The position numbers and the translations under genes are program-made. From contig JAUJYZ010000186.1 of assembly GCA_033675265.1 (NCBI GenBank), positions 62,001-126,000 of the forward strand: a stretch of 64,000 nucleotides of DNA, written 5' to 3'. This DNA is from Actinostola sp. cb2023 (Eukaryota > Cnidaria > Anthozoa > Actiniaria > Actinostolidae). Of the stretch, positions 1 to 11,238 are shown piece by piece. The notes beneath the pieces were generated by a model. The model was not told the origin of the DNA. It made no database searches and worked only from the letters and a program-made list of their open reading frames with translations. Each line of letters starts with the position of its first letter. The first letter of the stretch is position 1.

Positions 1-702
1 GCACATCTTTATTTTACAAATGTTGGAGAAGCACTGAGTTATTCTCAATGATTCTGTCAATAAATAGAGTTTGATAACTTGGAGACTGGGTTATGCTACA
101 TAATTAAACTTCTTAAGCGCATTCACACTTGATTGATATTATAATTAAAATGTTTAACTTGCAACTGATTGAAGTGCATACTGTACTGTGCATAGGTTTT
201 GTATTGGCTGAAAGTGTTAAACGATTGTTTCTTTCATATGACTCAAGTGAATTGGCAAGTACTCTCTCCCATTTAATGTAGGAGATTTGTTACATTACAG
301 ATTGCACTTCAACAATAATTCTTGACCGCCAATTGATTATAGTTAGTCTTGTGTGAATGCGCTTTAAGTCATGGTTTTCTATTGGCCATTTCAAATATTA
401 ATAATGCACCAATCAATGTAAGCCCTGGGGAAGGGGAGACAGGGGGAGACAAGAATCCCAAGACTCTTTACACATTTATAGGATGAATATCAAAGACCCC
501 CACATAATTTGTCAAATTCCAACACCATCGGGGAGGCCTCGTCTGGAAAGTATCGGTCTGAGATTGCAATGAATCATGGGAGATATTGGAGCAACTGTAA
601 ATAAACTTGAATCATATTATTGCTATGGTTACAAGTTCTCCCATATTCTTTGTTGATACAGACTGATAATTTTCCATTGACAATATAAAGCATTCAGAAT
701 GG
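1..702. other. non-coding stretch, no recognised gene
   Basis: AT-rich sequence without a credible coding frame, RNA gene or clear repeat. I see nothing to annotate before the inverted repeat that begins at about 703. Confidence 0.5.
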
Positions 703-1008
703 GCTTGTGTCACCTGTCACGTGACTTTTTAAATTTTCACCGAAGGCAAACGAAAATATCATAACTTGAAAGAGCATACTAAAATTAGTAAAATTTCAAA
801 GGAATCAAGCAAATAAGACAAAAGTTAAAGGCTTTCAAAGTTTCCCGCTTTGACAAGGATTTGTATGGTTTTTCACTTGGAGGGCAAGCGTTGCCCTCCA
901 ACATACATTTCCATACAAAAAAGGCAAAGTTTGAATGCCTGTAACTATTGCTCTATTTACTTACTTCCCTTCAAACTACTAAAAAGTCACGTGACAGGTG
1001 ACACAAGC
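703..1008. repeat. MITE-like inverted repeat
   Basis: The left end reads GCTTGTGTCACCTGTCACG and the right end is its reverse complement (GTGACAGGTGACACAAGC). The arms continue into ACTTTTT/AAAAAGT. The roughly 306-bp size and lack of coding capacity fit a non-autonomous DNA transposon. No target duplication could be assigned with confidence. Confidence 0.7.
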
Positions 1009-1012
1009 TCAT

Positions 1013-4000
1013 TGGCCAATAGAAACCTTGACGTGAAGTTTAATTATTGTCTTTGTAGTAGTGCAAGCACAATACCATGAAACAGTACTTAGTAAATAGT
1101 ACTAAATAGAACAACTGTTTAGTGTTGTTTACTCTGTACTTAGTTTCTTGTTCTAGTGGTTGCAGTATTACATCAGTTAAAATGATATGTAATATATGCA
1201 GTATCTTAGTTTGTATTGATGTAAATACTTGATTTAATATCACAATAAAAACCTTTTTGAAACAAATGCAGTTTAATGATATGCCATCTCTATAGGGTAC
1301 ACACCCCTTTTAATTAGCACACTTTCTTCTATCAACTTCTGCCTTCCATCGCCCACCCCTAGGCCCTACCACCTCTACCACTGGGGCCCTCTACCACTGG
1401 GGCCCTCTACCTCTAGGCCCCTCTGCCTCTAGGCCCCTCTGCCTCTAGGCCCCTCTGCCTCTAGGCCCCTCTGCCTCTAGGCCCCTCTGCCTCTAGGCCC
1501 CTCTGCCTCTAGGCTCAACCATCTCCAATCTCCACTTCAAAGCCCCACCACCTCCACATGACCCTTCCAGCACCTAGTATCAGTGGCTTCCCCGATTTAC
1601 GACCATTTAGCCTACATAGCAGCTCTGACTGCCCAGACCAGAGCCGTCCTTTAAGACCATGATTAGCAAATCAAAGGCTTCCCCGGGGATGAAGGTAATC
1701 TACAAGAATGCCAAATCCCTTACCCACTATAGACCCCACAGTAGTATACTGTGACATTCATATTAGCTGCTAGGGTGGGGCGAGTGTAAATATGAGTGTT
1801 AGAGATAACCATAATATACTACCCAGTGAAAAAGGATGACAGGATGATTCTTCAAGACTTGTGATCAAAGAAAACTAAGCTGTTGCTGCTGCTGCTCTAA
1901 CTAATGCCTCCCCCTTACTAATTACAGTGAATACATTCCATTACTAATGAAATCAAAATACAATAATTAACGACTTGGAAGAACAAAAAGAGAAACACTA
2001 TGAATTACTGTATGCAGGTTGATACTGATTCATAAAGAATTTCAAACAGTCATGTGATGGTTACTATGGTTACTACTATAAATAATGGTTCCTTATTAGA
2101 TATGCAAATCTAATTTATTCAATGCTGATTAAATATTTGTTATTAATTCATGAAGAATTCCCAGAGGAATACCTAATTTGATATGCAGTTTTATCTACTT
2201 ATTTCACGCATGTACAATAAATTATTCACTGATTCCTTTTCCTTGTTATAGCTAAACTATGTTACGCGTGACCAGTAATTCAAACATACATTTGAAATCA
2301 ACATTCATTTCAAATACCAGTTTGAACATTTCAAAGTCCAACGGAATCTCCTAAAGACCACTAAATATTTTCTCAAAAACGTTCTTAAAATTAAATTGGA
2401 TGGAAATTTGTGCCAGCTAAGCCTACATACTCTGCAATCACAACAGCCAGTAAATAGATATTAGATATAATCATGGAGATTTTATGTCAGAATGTTCGAG
2501 ACGTGAGTCTAGTTCATTTGAATGTTCCAATTTACTGATCACGCGTGACAGTTTGCCAGTTTTCAAAAAATTGAATATCGAATGAAAAATGATGATGAAT
2601 CCCAACAGGAAAACCTACTCATGAACACTTTATCATATGACCCATTTTTACTGACTCGCACACTCTTAATAAAAACATTGGAAAAAGTCATGTGATGGGG
2701 TCCGACGTGATGGCATAAGTCGGTCTGGAAAAAGCTGTATTTCCTGACTTGCATGCTCCATTGAAAAAAGGGGGTCAGATGGGTCATATGATAAAATGCT
2801 TATGACTGAGTTAGGGTTGGGGAGGACAGGAAAATATAAGGCTCTTGGTCATTCAGCATGGATCTCACCAATGACCTCAAGCCAAATATTTTCCCATCTG
2901 GCCCTCCCACTTTTGAATATTTTACAATCGGAAGCACAAGATACTGATTCTAATAATGTTATCTATTTGAATTTAGAATTGTAACTGAATTGTTCACAAG
3001 TTCTCTTCACCAGTGATGAAATTTACTGCCAATCAAATAAAAATACCAAAATAGTACCGCAGTTTAATCCAATCAGAACTCAAGCCAAGTTGATCATAAT
3101 TTCAATATTTATTTATCTTCAGTCAAGAACCTCCGTGAATGCTGCTCAAGTGCCTGACTAAATATGAAATCTTATTTGTGTAAACAACAGTTTTTGCTTG
3201 TTACTCAATTGCAAATCACTGAAATGCCACATACATGTATTAGTCACAGTCCCTCAATTTCACTTTGTCTTCAAATTTACAGTAGAATAATTTTTCTGTC
3301 ATTCAGTATGAATTATTATCAAGACCTCGTTTAAATATTCATCAGTTCAAGAATGTATTCAGCTGATCACAAGCCTTAAATGCATTACCCGGCATCACAA
3401 TTCCAAAGTACAGCATAGCATGATTGACCCTGTACCCATATTTACACTAACCTTCACTCTGTTGGCTGATATGAATGACACCAAGATAGAGGCTAAATCA
3501 CATGGACCAGAGGCAGAACGACTAGGGTTTAATAGGGTTAGACTACTGCTTATGTACAGTCCTTGTGTTCTATGTGATGTAACCTCTACCAAGATACATC
3601 CATGAAGTCTGCACAGACGACCTCTAACACGTGTTTCATTCCAACACCAGGGAAGCCTTCGATTCACAGGTTATGAACTCAATTCTGACTCCAATGAGAA
3701 ACAGCACTCACCCGAAATGCCTGCCTACTGGCCCACGAGGTAGCATAACCTATAGTAACTGGCCGAACCAGAGATGTTGTGACCGACAAACACCAACACC
3801 ACAACAAACAATGGACGCCGCCATATTGAATTCATAAGTCCCGTATGTTCAAAGCGTGAGGGACTGGTATAAACACACAGGCAGCCCAAGCAGTGTACTT
3901 GAGGCCTATAGTATAAAGCCGTGGAATTGTGAAAATTGTCCTCAATAAATTTATTTTCATGTTAACTTATCGATATATGGAGATTTCATCGCCTTCCGAG

Positions 4001-4300
4001 GTCATTTTGAGATAGTTTTAGCTTTGTGTTAATTTATTTTTCTTACTGGGTTGGGATAATTTTCCCAAACATATAGTATGACAACAACAACAATAATTAA
4101 ACAGTTTGTATGTAATCATGTTTATTATATAGTGCTGGCTATACATATACATATACATTCTATTTGTTTTGCCTGACGTACAGTTACATGAGCATAGCAT
4201 GCTTTTATTTTGCAATGTATGCACAGCCCCAGAACTGATATGTTTGAGGTGCTAGAGGGTCTGGGGGCATGTCCCCCCAGAAAGTTTTGATTCAATAAAA
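1013..4300. other. 3.3-kb gene-free stretch
   Basis: No open frame here looks like protein. It contains the 16-bp minisatellite listed separately and a weak hairpin at about 2627-2795 (TATCATATGACCCAT on the left, its complement on the right). The rest is AT-rich sequence in which I see nothing. Confidence 0.5.
1375..1512. repeat. 16-bp minisatellite (CTCTGCCTCTAGGCCC)n
   Basis: About six near-perfect tandem copies of CTCTGCCTCTAGGCCC lie downstream of two diverged copies with CTACCACTGGGGCC. It is a simple tandem repeat with no coding signal. Confidence 0.85.
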
Positions 4301-4316
4301 CAGCTACTTAATTATC

Positions 4317-4520
4317 ATTGCCCTATATCATTATGACATCACGGCTTGTCATGGAGGGGGACCAGAGCAGAGGGGCAGAATCTTGAAGAACAATATAAAT
4401 TTGAACTAAATCTGCTCTACTGAGGTTGCTGTTTTAAATTGTCCCCCTCTCGCAACCATGTTCCTTAGCATTTAAACAATAGATTGCTTTGATGTGACGT
4501 CATAATGATATAGGGCAATT
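4317..4520. repeat. MITE-like inverted repeat
   Basis: The ends ATTGCCCTATATCATTATGA and its complement (TCATAATGATATAGGGCAAT) face each other about 200 bp apart. An inner pair of G-rich and C-rich segments continues the hairpin. It is a non-coding, probably non-autonomous DNA element downstream of the GPCR gene. Confidence 0.7.
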
Positions 4521-4556
4521 CATCTTGGTAAAAATGATCCATACCATCAAAACACA

Positions 4557-4622
4557 AACTGGTTCCCAGACTACTCTCGTGAGGAAATGGACGTGGACGT
4601 CGAGAGGAGTCTGGTAACCAGT
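4557..4622. repeat. short palindromic hairpin
   Basis: ACTGGTTCCCAGACT on the left and AGTCTGGTAACCAGT on the right, with CTCTCG/CGAGAG inside, form a compact imperfect palindrome of about 65 bp. It is probably a tiny MITE relic. Confidence 0.55.
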
Positions 4623-4729
4623 CTGATAGTATCAATATATGTCACATATCGTTTAATTGTTTTCATGTTTTTCCCTCTTTGTTACCGTCTTGACCAGCGT
4701 TATATATCACTGTTTGACTTTCTCTCATA

Positions 4730-5026
4730 TACAGCTATTTCAAAAAAGGTTGTCTCGTGTTTCGTGCGTTGGGCTCCTGACATTGCATATTGCACTTTGC
4801 ATATTGCATTGTGTATTCGATGATTGAAATGCGTCTTAGGTGTATAAAACAGTCATGCTGCCACCATATATAGTCAGATGGGCTTCGATGGAAAGTTATT
4901 TGGTTTGTCAACATTTTGAGCTCAGTGAGTAGAAAAATGATTCTCAGTGTAATCATATGCAAAACGCAATGTGCAATGCGCACGCAATACGCACGAAGCA
5001 CGAGACAACGTTTTGAAAAAGCTGTA
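4730..5026. repeat. MITE-like inverted repeat just 3' of the GPCR
   Basis: TACAGCTATTTCAAAA...TTGTCTCGTGTTTCGTGCG on the left pairs with CGCACGAAGCACGAGACAA...TTTTGAAAAAGCTGTA on the right. It lies immediately beyond the GPCR stop codon, so it may be transcribed as part of that gene's 3' UTR. Confidence 0.7.
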
Positions 5027-5043
5027 TACAACGGATACCAACG

Positions 5044-8000
5044 TTAATTAGCCCCACTACAACATAGAGTAATACATGTAGTTTTACTCTGATCATCAAT
5101 ATGACCCTCCCTCTGTTGTAAACGCCTACAGCAGCCACAAGGACATATAATACTTCTAAAAGTCTTTCTGAGTTCCTGGTCGCGGCATGCATAGATGATT
5201 GGATTTAAGAAAGAGTTGGAGACGGCAAGAAGGGCGAAGAATGGTGTGTATTTGGCAAGCGTGATCGATCGAGCCATGCCGAGGAGACAGATAGTCATGT
5301 AAGGTAGCCAACATACACAAAACGCAGCGTAAACGATGAAGAACGTCTTGGCAACCTTGATATGGGTCTTGTCTGCTGACGATTGTGCGCTTTGTCGGAA
5401 CTTGGAACTTTCTCGAACCTTAAAAAAATTAACAACAAACCCTGAAGGTATGATATATATTAGGGTATTATTATTATTATTATTATATATTGTATAATTA
5501 AAGGTGCGGTAATACGAGCAACAAAATCGTGCAACTTGTCGCGCAACATCGCGCAACATTGCTCAGATTTTCAACATTTTTAAAAGCATTGTTCAGATTG
5601 TTGCGTTGCAAGTTGCAGAGCAATGTTTCTCGTATTACCATCGTTCGCGCAACTTGTCGCGCAACAAATTAAATTTTCGGTGTTGCAGGTTGCAAAACTT
5701 TGTTGCATGAAGTAGAAAGAGCTTCTACTTTGCGCAACGATGTTTTGCAACTTGCAACACGAAAATGTGTGCGCGACAAGTTGCGCGAACGGTGGTAATA
5801 CGAGAAACATTGCTCTGCAACTTGCAACGCAACAATGTTGTGCGACAAGTTGCACGATTTTGTTGCCCGTAATACTGCACCTTAATAGTGCATGCGCTCA
5901 ATGACAGCGCAATGTAATAAATAATATTGCAGATTGAAGTGGTCACGCAGCAATAATGGGTAGAGCAGATTTCGTATGACTGTGAAAAACTTACGGCAAG
6001 CCGACGTGCCGTGCCGTGACCGTGATGATTTAGGATTTCGAATGAATTCGTGCCGTGGCCGTGCCATACGTGCGCCGTGGTTTTTCAGTCATACGAAATA
6101 TGCTCTATTCCATCATTGTTACGTATACCGTGCGTCAGCATGGATTTTCCTTGCAACGGAAGCATAAGCGAAGACGGTCTTTTTAATTACTTCACTATGA
6201 AAACGGTTCGAACGAATGCATAAGCACAAGGATATTTGGTGCTTGTGCTCGCGTCAGAACCGTTTTCATAGTGAAATAAGTCCTCTAGCTTTAGCTAAGT
6301 AAGAAGGCCGTTTATTTAAAAAAACAAGAAAAAAAAAGACTGACCAACCCTTCTACTAGATTTCGATTTGGTTTTAATATCTTACCTTGAGAAATATACT
6401 GGTATACAAACCAAGAATAACCACTAGCGCGACCACCACATGGAGTGACACAACAAATACATATGTCCTTGCGAGCCCTGGGAATATCCTAGAACAGTCA
6501 CCGTGGTTTGCATTCCAGCCCGCGATAGGAAGAACCCCAAACACAATCGAATACGCCCAGATGGTTGTCAAGGAAACGATGACTATGGTGTTGCTCATTT
6601 TGGCGCGGTAGTGAAATGGATGAACGATGACAAAATATCGGTTGAAGGAAATAACGAGAAGGGAAAGAATGGAAGCAATGATGCTGGTAATGAAAATTCC
6701 TTGCTTTATTTCAAGCTCTCCCCTGTGGAATAAAAGAAGAAATATTAAAGCACAGTTTTAAAAGTCGAACCTCTCGTAAGCGACCACCTTTTTTTTTTTT
6801 TTTTTTTTTACTTTTTACTTTTTTATTGTTCAGAATATATGACATAGCATTTTACACAAATGTGTAAAATGCTATGATGACCACGTAAAATGGCTGTCCC
6901 GTCTCTCCACACTCCATCACATTGAACCAGAGGGACGTAAAAGAACCCACACTACTGTTCGCCTAAGGGCGCGTTCACACTGGGGTTCTAGATCGATCTG
7001 AGATCGATCTGAGATCGATCTAGAAAAAACATTTGCGTTCACACTTGGATCGATCTCAGATCGATCTCAGATCGATCTCAGATCGATCTGAGTCCACTTT
7101 GGATTTGCGTTCACACTGGATACTTGAAAAGTTGTTATTTTTGGGAGAATAGGTAAGACGTTGGACTACGACGCAGAAGTCTCGGGTTCCAATCCCAGTC
7201 AAATGTAGTATCAACAATTCTTTTTTTTTTCTTTCTTTCTTCTGTTTCTCTGAGCTAGATTTGCTCTATGGTGAAAATTTTCAATGTTAGTAGAATGATT
7301 TCGTATTAAACTCGTTTTTATATGGTCATGATTCTGCTTATATGTAAATTAGTTGTGAACATTCATGAGCAGTACGCTCGAGTGATGCACGTGATTATTC
7401 GTGATGTTGTACCACAACATTGCGGGATCATTGGAATCATGCCTTTGCTGCTTCTAAACGCGGCGTAACTGACCAGGCTTAGATGGCGCTGTCTAGTGCA
7501 GTCTATACAGCTTTGGTTTGTGCAGGCCGTTTATGGCTTCAACAGAAAAATCGTGTGACTTGTCTTGCGAAAAGGTGCTTGCAATTAAGCGCTCGCCCAA
7601 AATGTCGCAAGTCCTGCACGTAGGTACTGTTGGGTGAACGCTCAAAATAAGGCCATGCCGCCCCCTCCCCCAGCTTATAAGCCTTCCCGGTTATAGGCCC
7701 ATATACTTTCAAACAACAACAATAGGCGTTTATAAGCCCACCCATAAACCATTACGAACTTGTATAAGCCCAGGGCTTATAAGCGGCAGTTTACGCGGTG
7801 ATATATTGAGAAACTGATGAGTCCCCGCACGACATACAAATAATAATTTGGATTATTTCAAGTTTGCTCAAAAAGCGCCATTATATCTCGTTTCAGTTGT
7901 TGCGCTTTGAACATCCAACCTAAATGTGAGGCCCCGGCCGTCTACACGGTACCGGACGAATTTGTAACCGTTCAAAAAGTTGTACGTTTAGGCGTTCCGT

Positions 8001-9613
8001 TCACACGGAACTGTGCTATACGCGGCTTTTCCATCACCGTACGAGCCGTGATACAATAAATGACCGTCTATTTTCGCATTTCTTTAAAAATGTAAATTGT
8101 GACTGACTAGCCCTACGGGGAATATTAAATAAAACATATGTATGTAAATGTTACTATAAAATATAGCTGACATTTCTAATTATATAAACATAGCCCACTT
8201 CTAGCTCGCTTGCGTTCACACTTGGATCGATCTGAGATCGATCTCAGATCGATCTAGAAAAAAAAATTGCGTTCACACTTGGATCGATCTGAGGGAGCGT
8301 TCACACTGGAGTTGTAGATCGATCTGAGATCGATCTAGAAAAAAAAATTGCGTTCACACTTAGCTCGCATTTGACCTAGATCGATCTCAGATCGATCTCA
8401 GATCGATCTAGAACCCCAGTGTGAACGCGCCCTAAGAGTAGGGCACGGAGTTCCCGGTGTGTGTGGAACTAACCTACTGACTTAGAAAAAGGGCCAGATT
8501 GGGCCAGTCTTTATCTGCTACCCAAAAAGTATCTTTTTTTGCCATGCCAATAGACTTTGAGAATTAGTCACATACAAAAGGTTAACAGAAATACTGAAAT
8601 GATCGCCTACGAAAACGCGAGCAGGTGGTCACTTGCAGTAGCTATAGTCAAGCACTTTCTTTCAAACGTTGATCTTAGCCAAACGAAAGTTTGTCGGTGT
8701 TTGCCTCAAGACGGCTGTTGTCTTACGACTTTTTGGGTTGCAGGAGACAAATAAAATAAAATAAATAAAACACTTTATTTAATGAGGATGTAACAGATAA
8801 AGTTATGCTTTTTTCCAATCTGGTCCTCCTGAAATGAAACTGAAACTGAGACAGGGATAGAGTATAGACGGTTCGACAATGGTCTGCGTTCCAGAGATTT
8901 GGAACCAAGAACTGATATAAATTCCCGGCATGTTTTTATTTCTTACTCATGCAGAGAAATCAAAGTGGCAAAAATGCAAGAGACAGATCCAACTATCGTC
9001 AAATATGTCGACTGCGTTTTCATCATTTATAGAATGAATAATCCTCGTCACAGAAAAAGATGGCAAAAGTACATGTACCACAATGCTTTGCTGCCTAAAC
9101 CACTTTAAATACCTCGTAGAAACTTTAGAACAAAGAGATTTGAAAACGTCAAAATTTGCAAATGTGGAGCTGTTATCTGCTTTTTTTATGTGAACGTATC
9201 AGACAGTTTGTAGACGGGAGTGGTACTGATTTAGGTTCGCAAAGGATTTCTGGGTAATATGTACAGCCGCCATCTTTTTGTGGACAGGGAATTAGATTGT
9301 CTCCTTACTTCACAACTTTGTCATTGTTCAGAAAATTCCTCAAAAACGAGTAGAGTATCATGAACCCCGCAATGAAGTCAGCCACAGCTAACGAGGACAC
9401 ATAGTAAAACGCTGGTTTATGGAGGCGTTTGTTCTTGATGACAGCGACAACTACAAGAACGTTGAGCGCCATGATGACGACACCAAGAACAATCGAGGGA
9501 TAGACGTAAATGTTTGCTGATGGATGTCTTGATAGAACTTGTGCAGCACATTCGTTAACGTTGGTGAAATTTGGCTGGTTAGTTGGAAAAGTGGAATTAA
9601 TGGAACCAGACAT
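5044..9613 (-). CDS. class A (rhodopsin-like) GPCR, three exons, 338 aa
   Basis: I place the exons at 9613-9309, 6722-6386 and 5418-5044. The donors are GTAAGG and GTAAGA, both acceptors end in AG, and the phases agree. The start ATG is at 9613. Two N-glycosylation sequons (N6, N15) precede TM1 (about 38-60, with the conserved Asn in ALNVLVVV). TM2 has LAVAD (75-79). TM3 ends in NRY (129-131) instead of DRY. TM4 spans about 148-170. TM6 has CWLP (250-253), and TM7 has NSFLNPIIYACR (282-293). There is no Cys at the top of TM3, so the usual TM3-ECL2 disulfide is missing. That and the NPIIYACR ending resemble the melanocortin/lysolipid/cannabinoid/adenosine receptor group; this grouping is inference and the ligand is unknown. 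The Cys-rich tail (CPCGCC) could be palmitoylated. The protein would sit in the plasma membrane and couple to G proteins. Introns are filled with transposable elements. Confidence 0.9.
5502..5882. mobile_element. MITE with TAA target duplication (PIF/Harbinger-like)
   Basis: The ends are AGGTGCGGTAATACG at 5502 and its complement ending AGGTGC-type at 5882 (one base differs). A TAA lies on both sides (5499-5501 and 5883-5885). The arms are full of TTGCGCGCAAC/GTTGCGCGACAAGTTGC-type palindromes. A 3-bp TAA/TTA duplication is characteristic of PIF/Harbinger. The element is non-coding, 381 bp long, and sits in GPCR intron 2. Confidence 0.8.
5949..6118. repeat. MITE-like inverted repeat
   Basis: AGAGCAGATTTCGTATGACTG on the left pairs with CAGTCATACGAAATATGCTCT on the right, about 170 bp in all. 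The interior contains GTGCCGTGCCGTGACCGTG-like sequence related to the GGCACGGTCAC minisatellite near 63.7 kb. It lies in GPCR intron 2. Confidence 0.65.
6186..6281. repeat. hairpin repeat
   Basis: TTCACTATGAAAACGGTTC and GAACCGTTTTCATAGTGAA face each other about 95 bp apart, with an inner AAGCACAAG/CTTGTGCT pair. It is a compact palindromic element in the GPCR intron. Confidence 0.65.
6967..8432. mobile_element. PIF/Harbinger-like non-autonomous element, TAA duplication
   Basis: The left end (GGGCGCGTTCACACTGGGGT at 6967) and right end (its complement ending at 8432) are terminal inverted repeats that continue into GATCGATCTGAGATCGATCT palindromes. TAA flanks both ends (6964-6966, 8433-8435). 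Internal copies of GCGTTCACACT...GATCGATC occur at 7034-7100 and 8210-8360, suggesting nested or duplicated ends. No transposase frame is visible in 1,466 bp, so it depends on another copy. It is inserted in GPCR intron 1. Confidence 0.8.
7150..7196 (+). promoter_or_regulatory. tRNA-like RNA polymerase III A and B boxes
   Basis: TAGGTAAGACG (7150-7160) resembles an A box and GGTTCCAATCC (7186-7196) a B box, 25 bp apart. A T-rich run follows at about 7217. I cannot fold a full tRNA with paired acceptor ends, so this is more likely a tRNA-derived SINE head or a chance match inside the Harbinger-like element. Confidence 0.35.
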
Positions 9614-9968
9614 CTTGGTTGTTTTCTGAGGAAAGCGAGGAACGGATGAATAAATAATTGAATGAATAATAATAATAAATAGAAAACGAAGGTGTTTGCC
9701 ATATGTATAGCTGATTAGATCTTTTACAGATCCTACGTATACCTACAGCATTTTCGTTCGCGGTTCCTTCTTTTCTAGCTAATAAACTGAACGAAAGCCG
9801 AAAGAAAGGATGAATGAATGAAATTACGGATGCATGAATGAACTAACGAAGAAATCAATAAAATGGAAAAAGGCAAAGTAATATAAAGAAGAGCAGAAAG
9901 TTAACGGCGCAAATTTCCCCAATTAATAGTGGTGCCTGGCTCAGATCAAAGTACCTAGCTACATACCA

Positions 9969-9996
9969 AGTAAAGTAAAGTAAAGTAAAGTAAAAC
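9969..9996. repeat. (GTAAA)n microsatellite
   Basis: Five copies of the pentamer AGTAA/GTAAA lie upstream of the GPCR start codon. Confidence 0.85.
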
Positions 9997-10160
9997 AACC
10001 TTGTTTAACGTCGGTAATTCGTCCACCATTCAAGTCTACCATTTCACCTAGTTTGAATGGAGGGAGGGAATAGCAAATAGCAATATCGAATGTGCTAGCC
10101 AAGACCACGTTAAATCGCGAGACATGCCAGGCTTGCGTGATATCAGTTACTCTGGTCTGC

Positions 10161-10291
10161 CCTAGCCTGTTTTCAGGCTCTCTTACATGGGGACAATTTT
10201 GGGAAGAGGGGGAGGGGAAAGGGAGGGGGAGGGGGAGGGGAAAAGGTGGGGAGGGGACGGCGGGGAATGAGAGGCTCTGAAAGCAGGCTAG
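10161..10291. repeat. hairpin with polypurine core
   Basis: CCTAGCCTGTTTTCAGGCTCT on the left (20 of its bases) pairs with AGAGGCTCTGAAAGCAGGCT on the right. The middle is almost pure purine, (GGGGGA)-like. The same arrangement, AGCCT...polypyrimidine...AGGCT, recurs at 45.83-46.10 kb, so this is a dispersed element family. Confidence 0.6.
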
Positions 10292-10354
10292 GTCTGCCCA
10301 TGTGCCGGGTAGAGTTGTTGACCAAAGGGCAAGCGACGCGTGTAGTAATAATAT

Positions 10355-11238
10355 ACCCCTCCATAGTACCCTAACAGCGCTACTCGAGGCTACCAATAAC
10401 TGGTCTATTAACATCGACAATGGTCTTCTTAACGGAATTATATTTATTGATCTTAAAAAGGCCTTTGATACTATCGACCATGAAATCGTCTTACAAAAAC
10501 TTAAAAACTATGGAGTTGAGCAAAAATCCCTCACTTGGTTTCATTCTTATCTTGACAGCAGGAACCAAAAATGTAGCGTAAATGGCGCTATGTCGAATGC
10601 AAACAATATATGTTGTGGAGTACCTCAAGGAAGCATAATTGGCCCATTACTATTTCTGATTTACTTCAACGATTTGCCAAACTGCCTCGGTACAGCCTCC
10701 GCAAAAATGTTTGCTGACGATACAAGTATTAGCACTTCTGCCGGTAGCCTTGCTGAACTCGAGCCAATGATAAACTTCTGAACTTCATAATCTAAATTGT
10801 TGGTTAAGAGCAAATAAGCTAAGCCTTAACATTGCAAAAACTGAATTTATGGTCATAGGCTCCCGGCAGAAGTTGTTAGCTGAAGGGGACTATGATATTG
10901 TTGCAAATATCGAAAACACCAAAATCAAGAGAGTCGACCACACCAAATCCCTTGGTCTCATTATAGATGATCGGCTCTCTTGGAGTAAACACATTCACGA
11001 AATATGTAAGAAAATTGCTTCGGCTATAGGTGCACTTAAACGACTAAGACCCTTTGTCACTCAGGCGGTCGCTATCCTGATCTATAAAGCACTAATTTTA
11101 CTACACTTTGATTATTGCAGTGCAGTATGGGATGGACTAAGCGGCCATCTGAGTGACAAAATTCAAAAACTGCAAAATCGTGCGGCAAGGGCTATCATGA
11201 GGGCAAACTATGACACCAGCTCTAGCGTTCTTCTTGAA
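10355..11238 (+). pseudogene. CR1/L2-like non-LTR retrotransposon, reverse transcriptase part (5'-truncated)
   Basis: The translation shows reverse transcriptase blocks: STLTALLEATNNW, then FIDLKKAFDTIDH (first catalytic Asp), GVPQGSIIGPLLFLIY, and MFADDTS (the FADD catalytic pair). A frameshift near 10,780 moves the match to a second frame, which continues through WLRANKLSLNIAKTEF, the thumb region and LQNRAARAI. The match ends abruptly after SVLLEE at about 11,238 and resumes at about 13,753, so a later insertion broke the element. It is a dead copy: the 5' end with endonuclease is absent and the frame is broken. Confidence 0.88.

Noticed and set aside
6981..7092. Replication origin from GATC-rich palindromes
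   Set aside because: The repeats are the termini of a transposable element with a target duplication.
7150..7196. Functional tRNA gene
   Set aside because: A and B boxes are imperfect and no paired acceptor stem could be drawn, so it was kept only as a tRNA-like signal.
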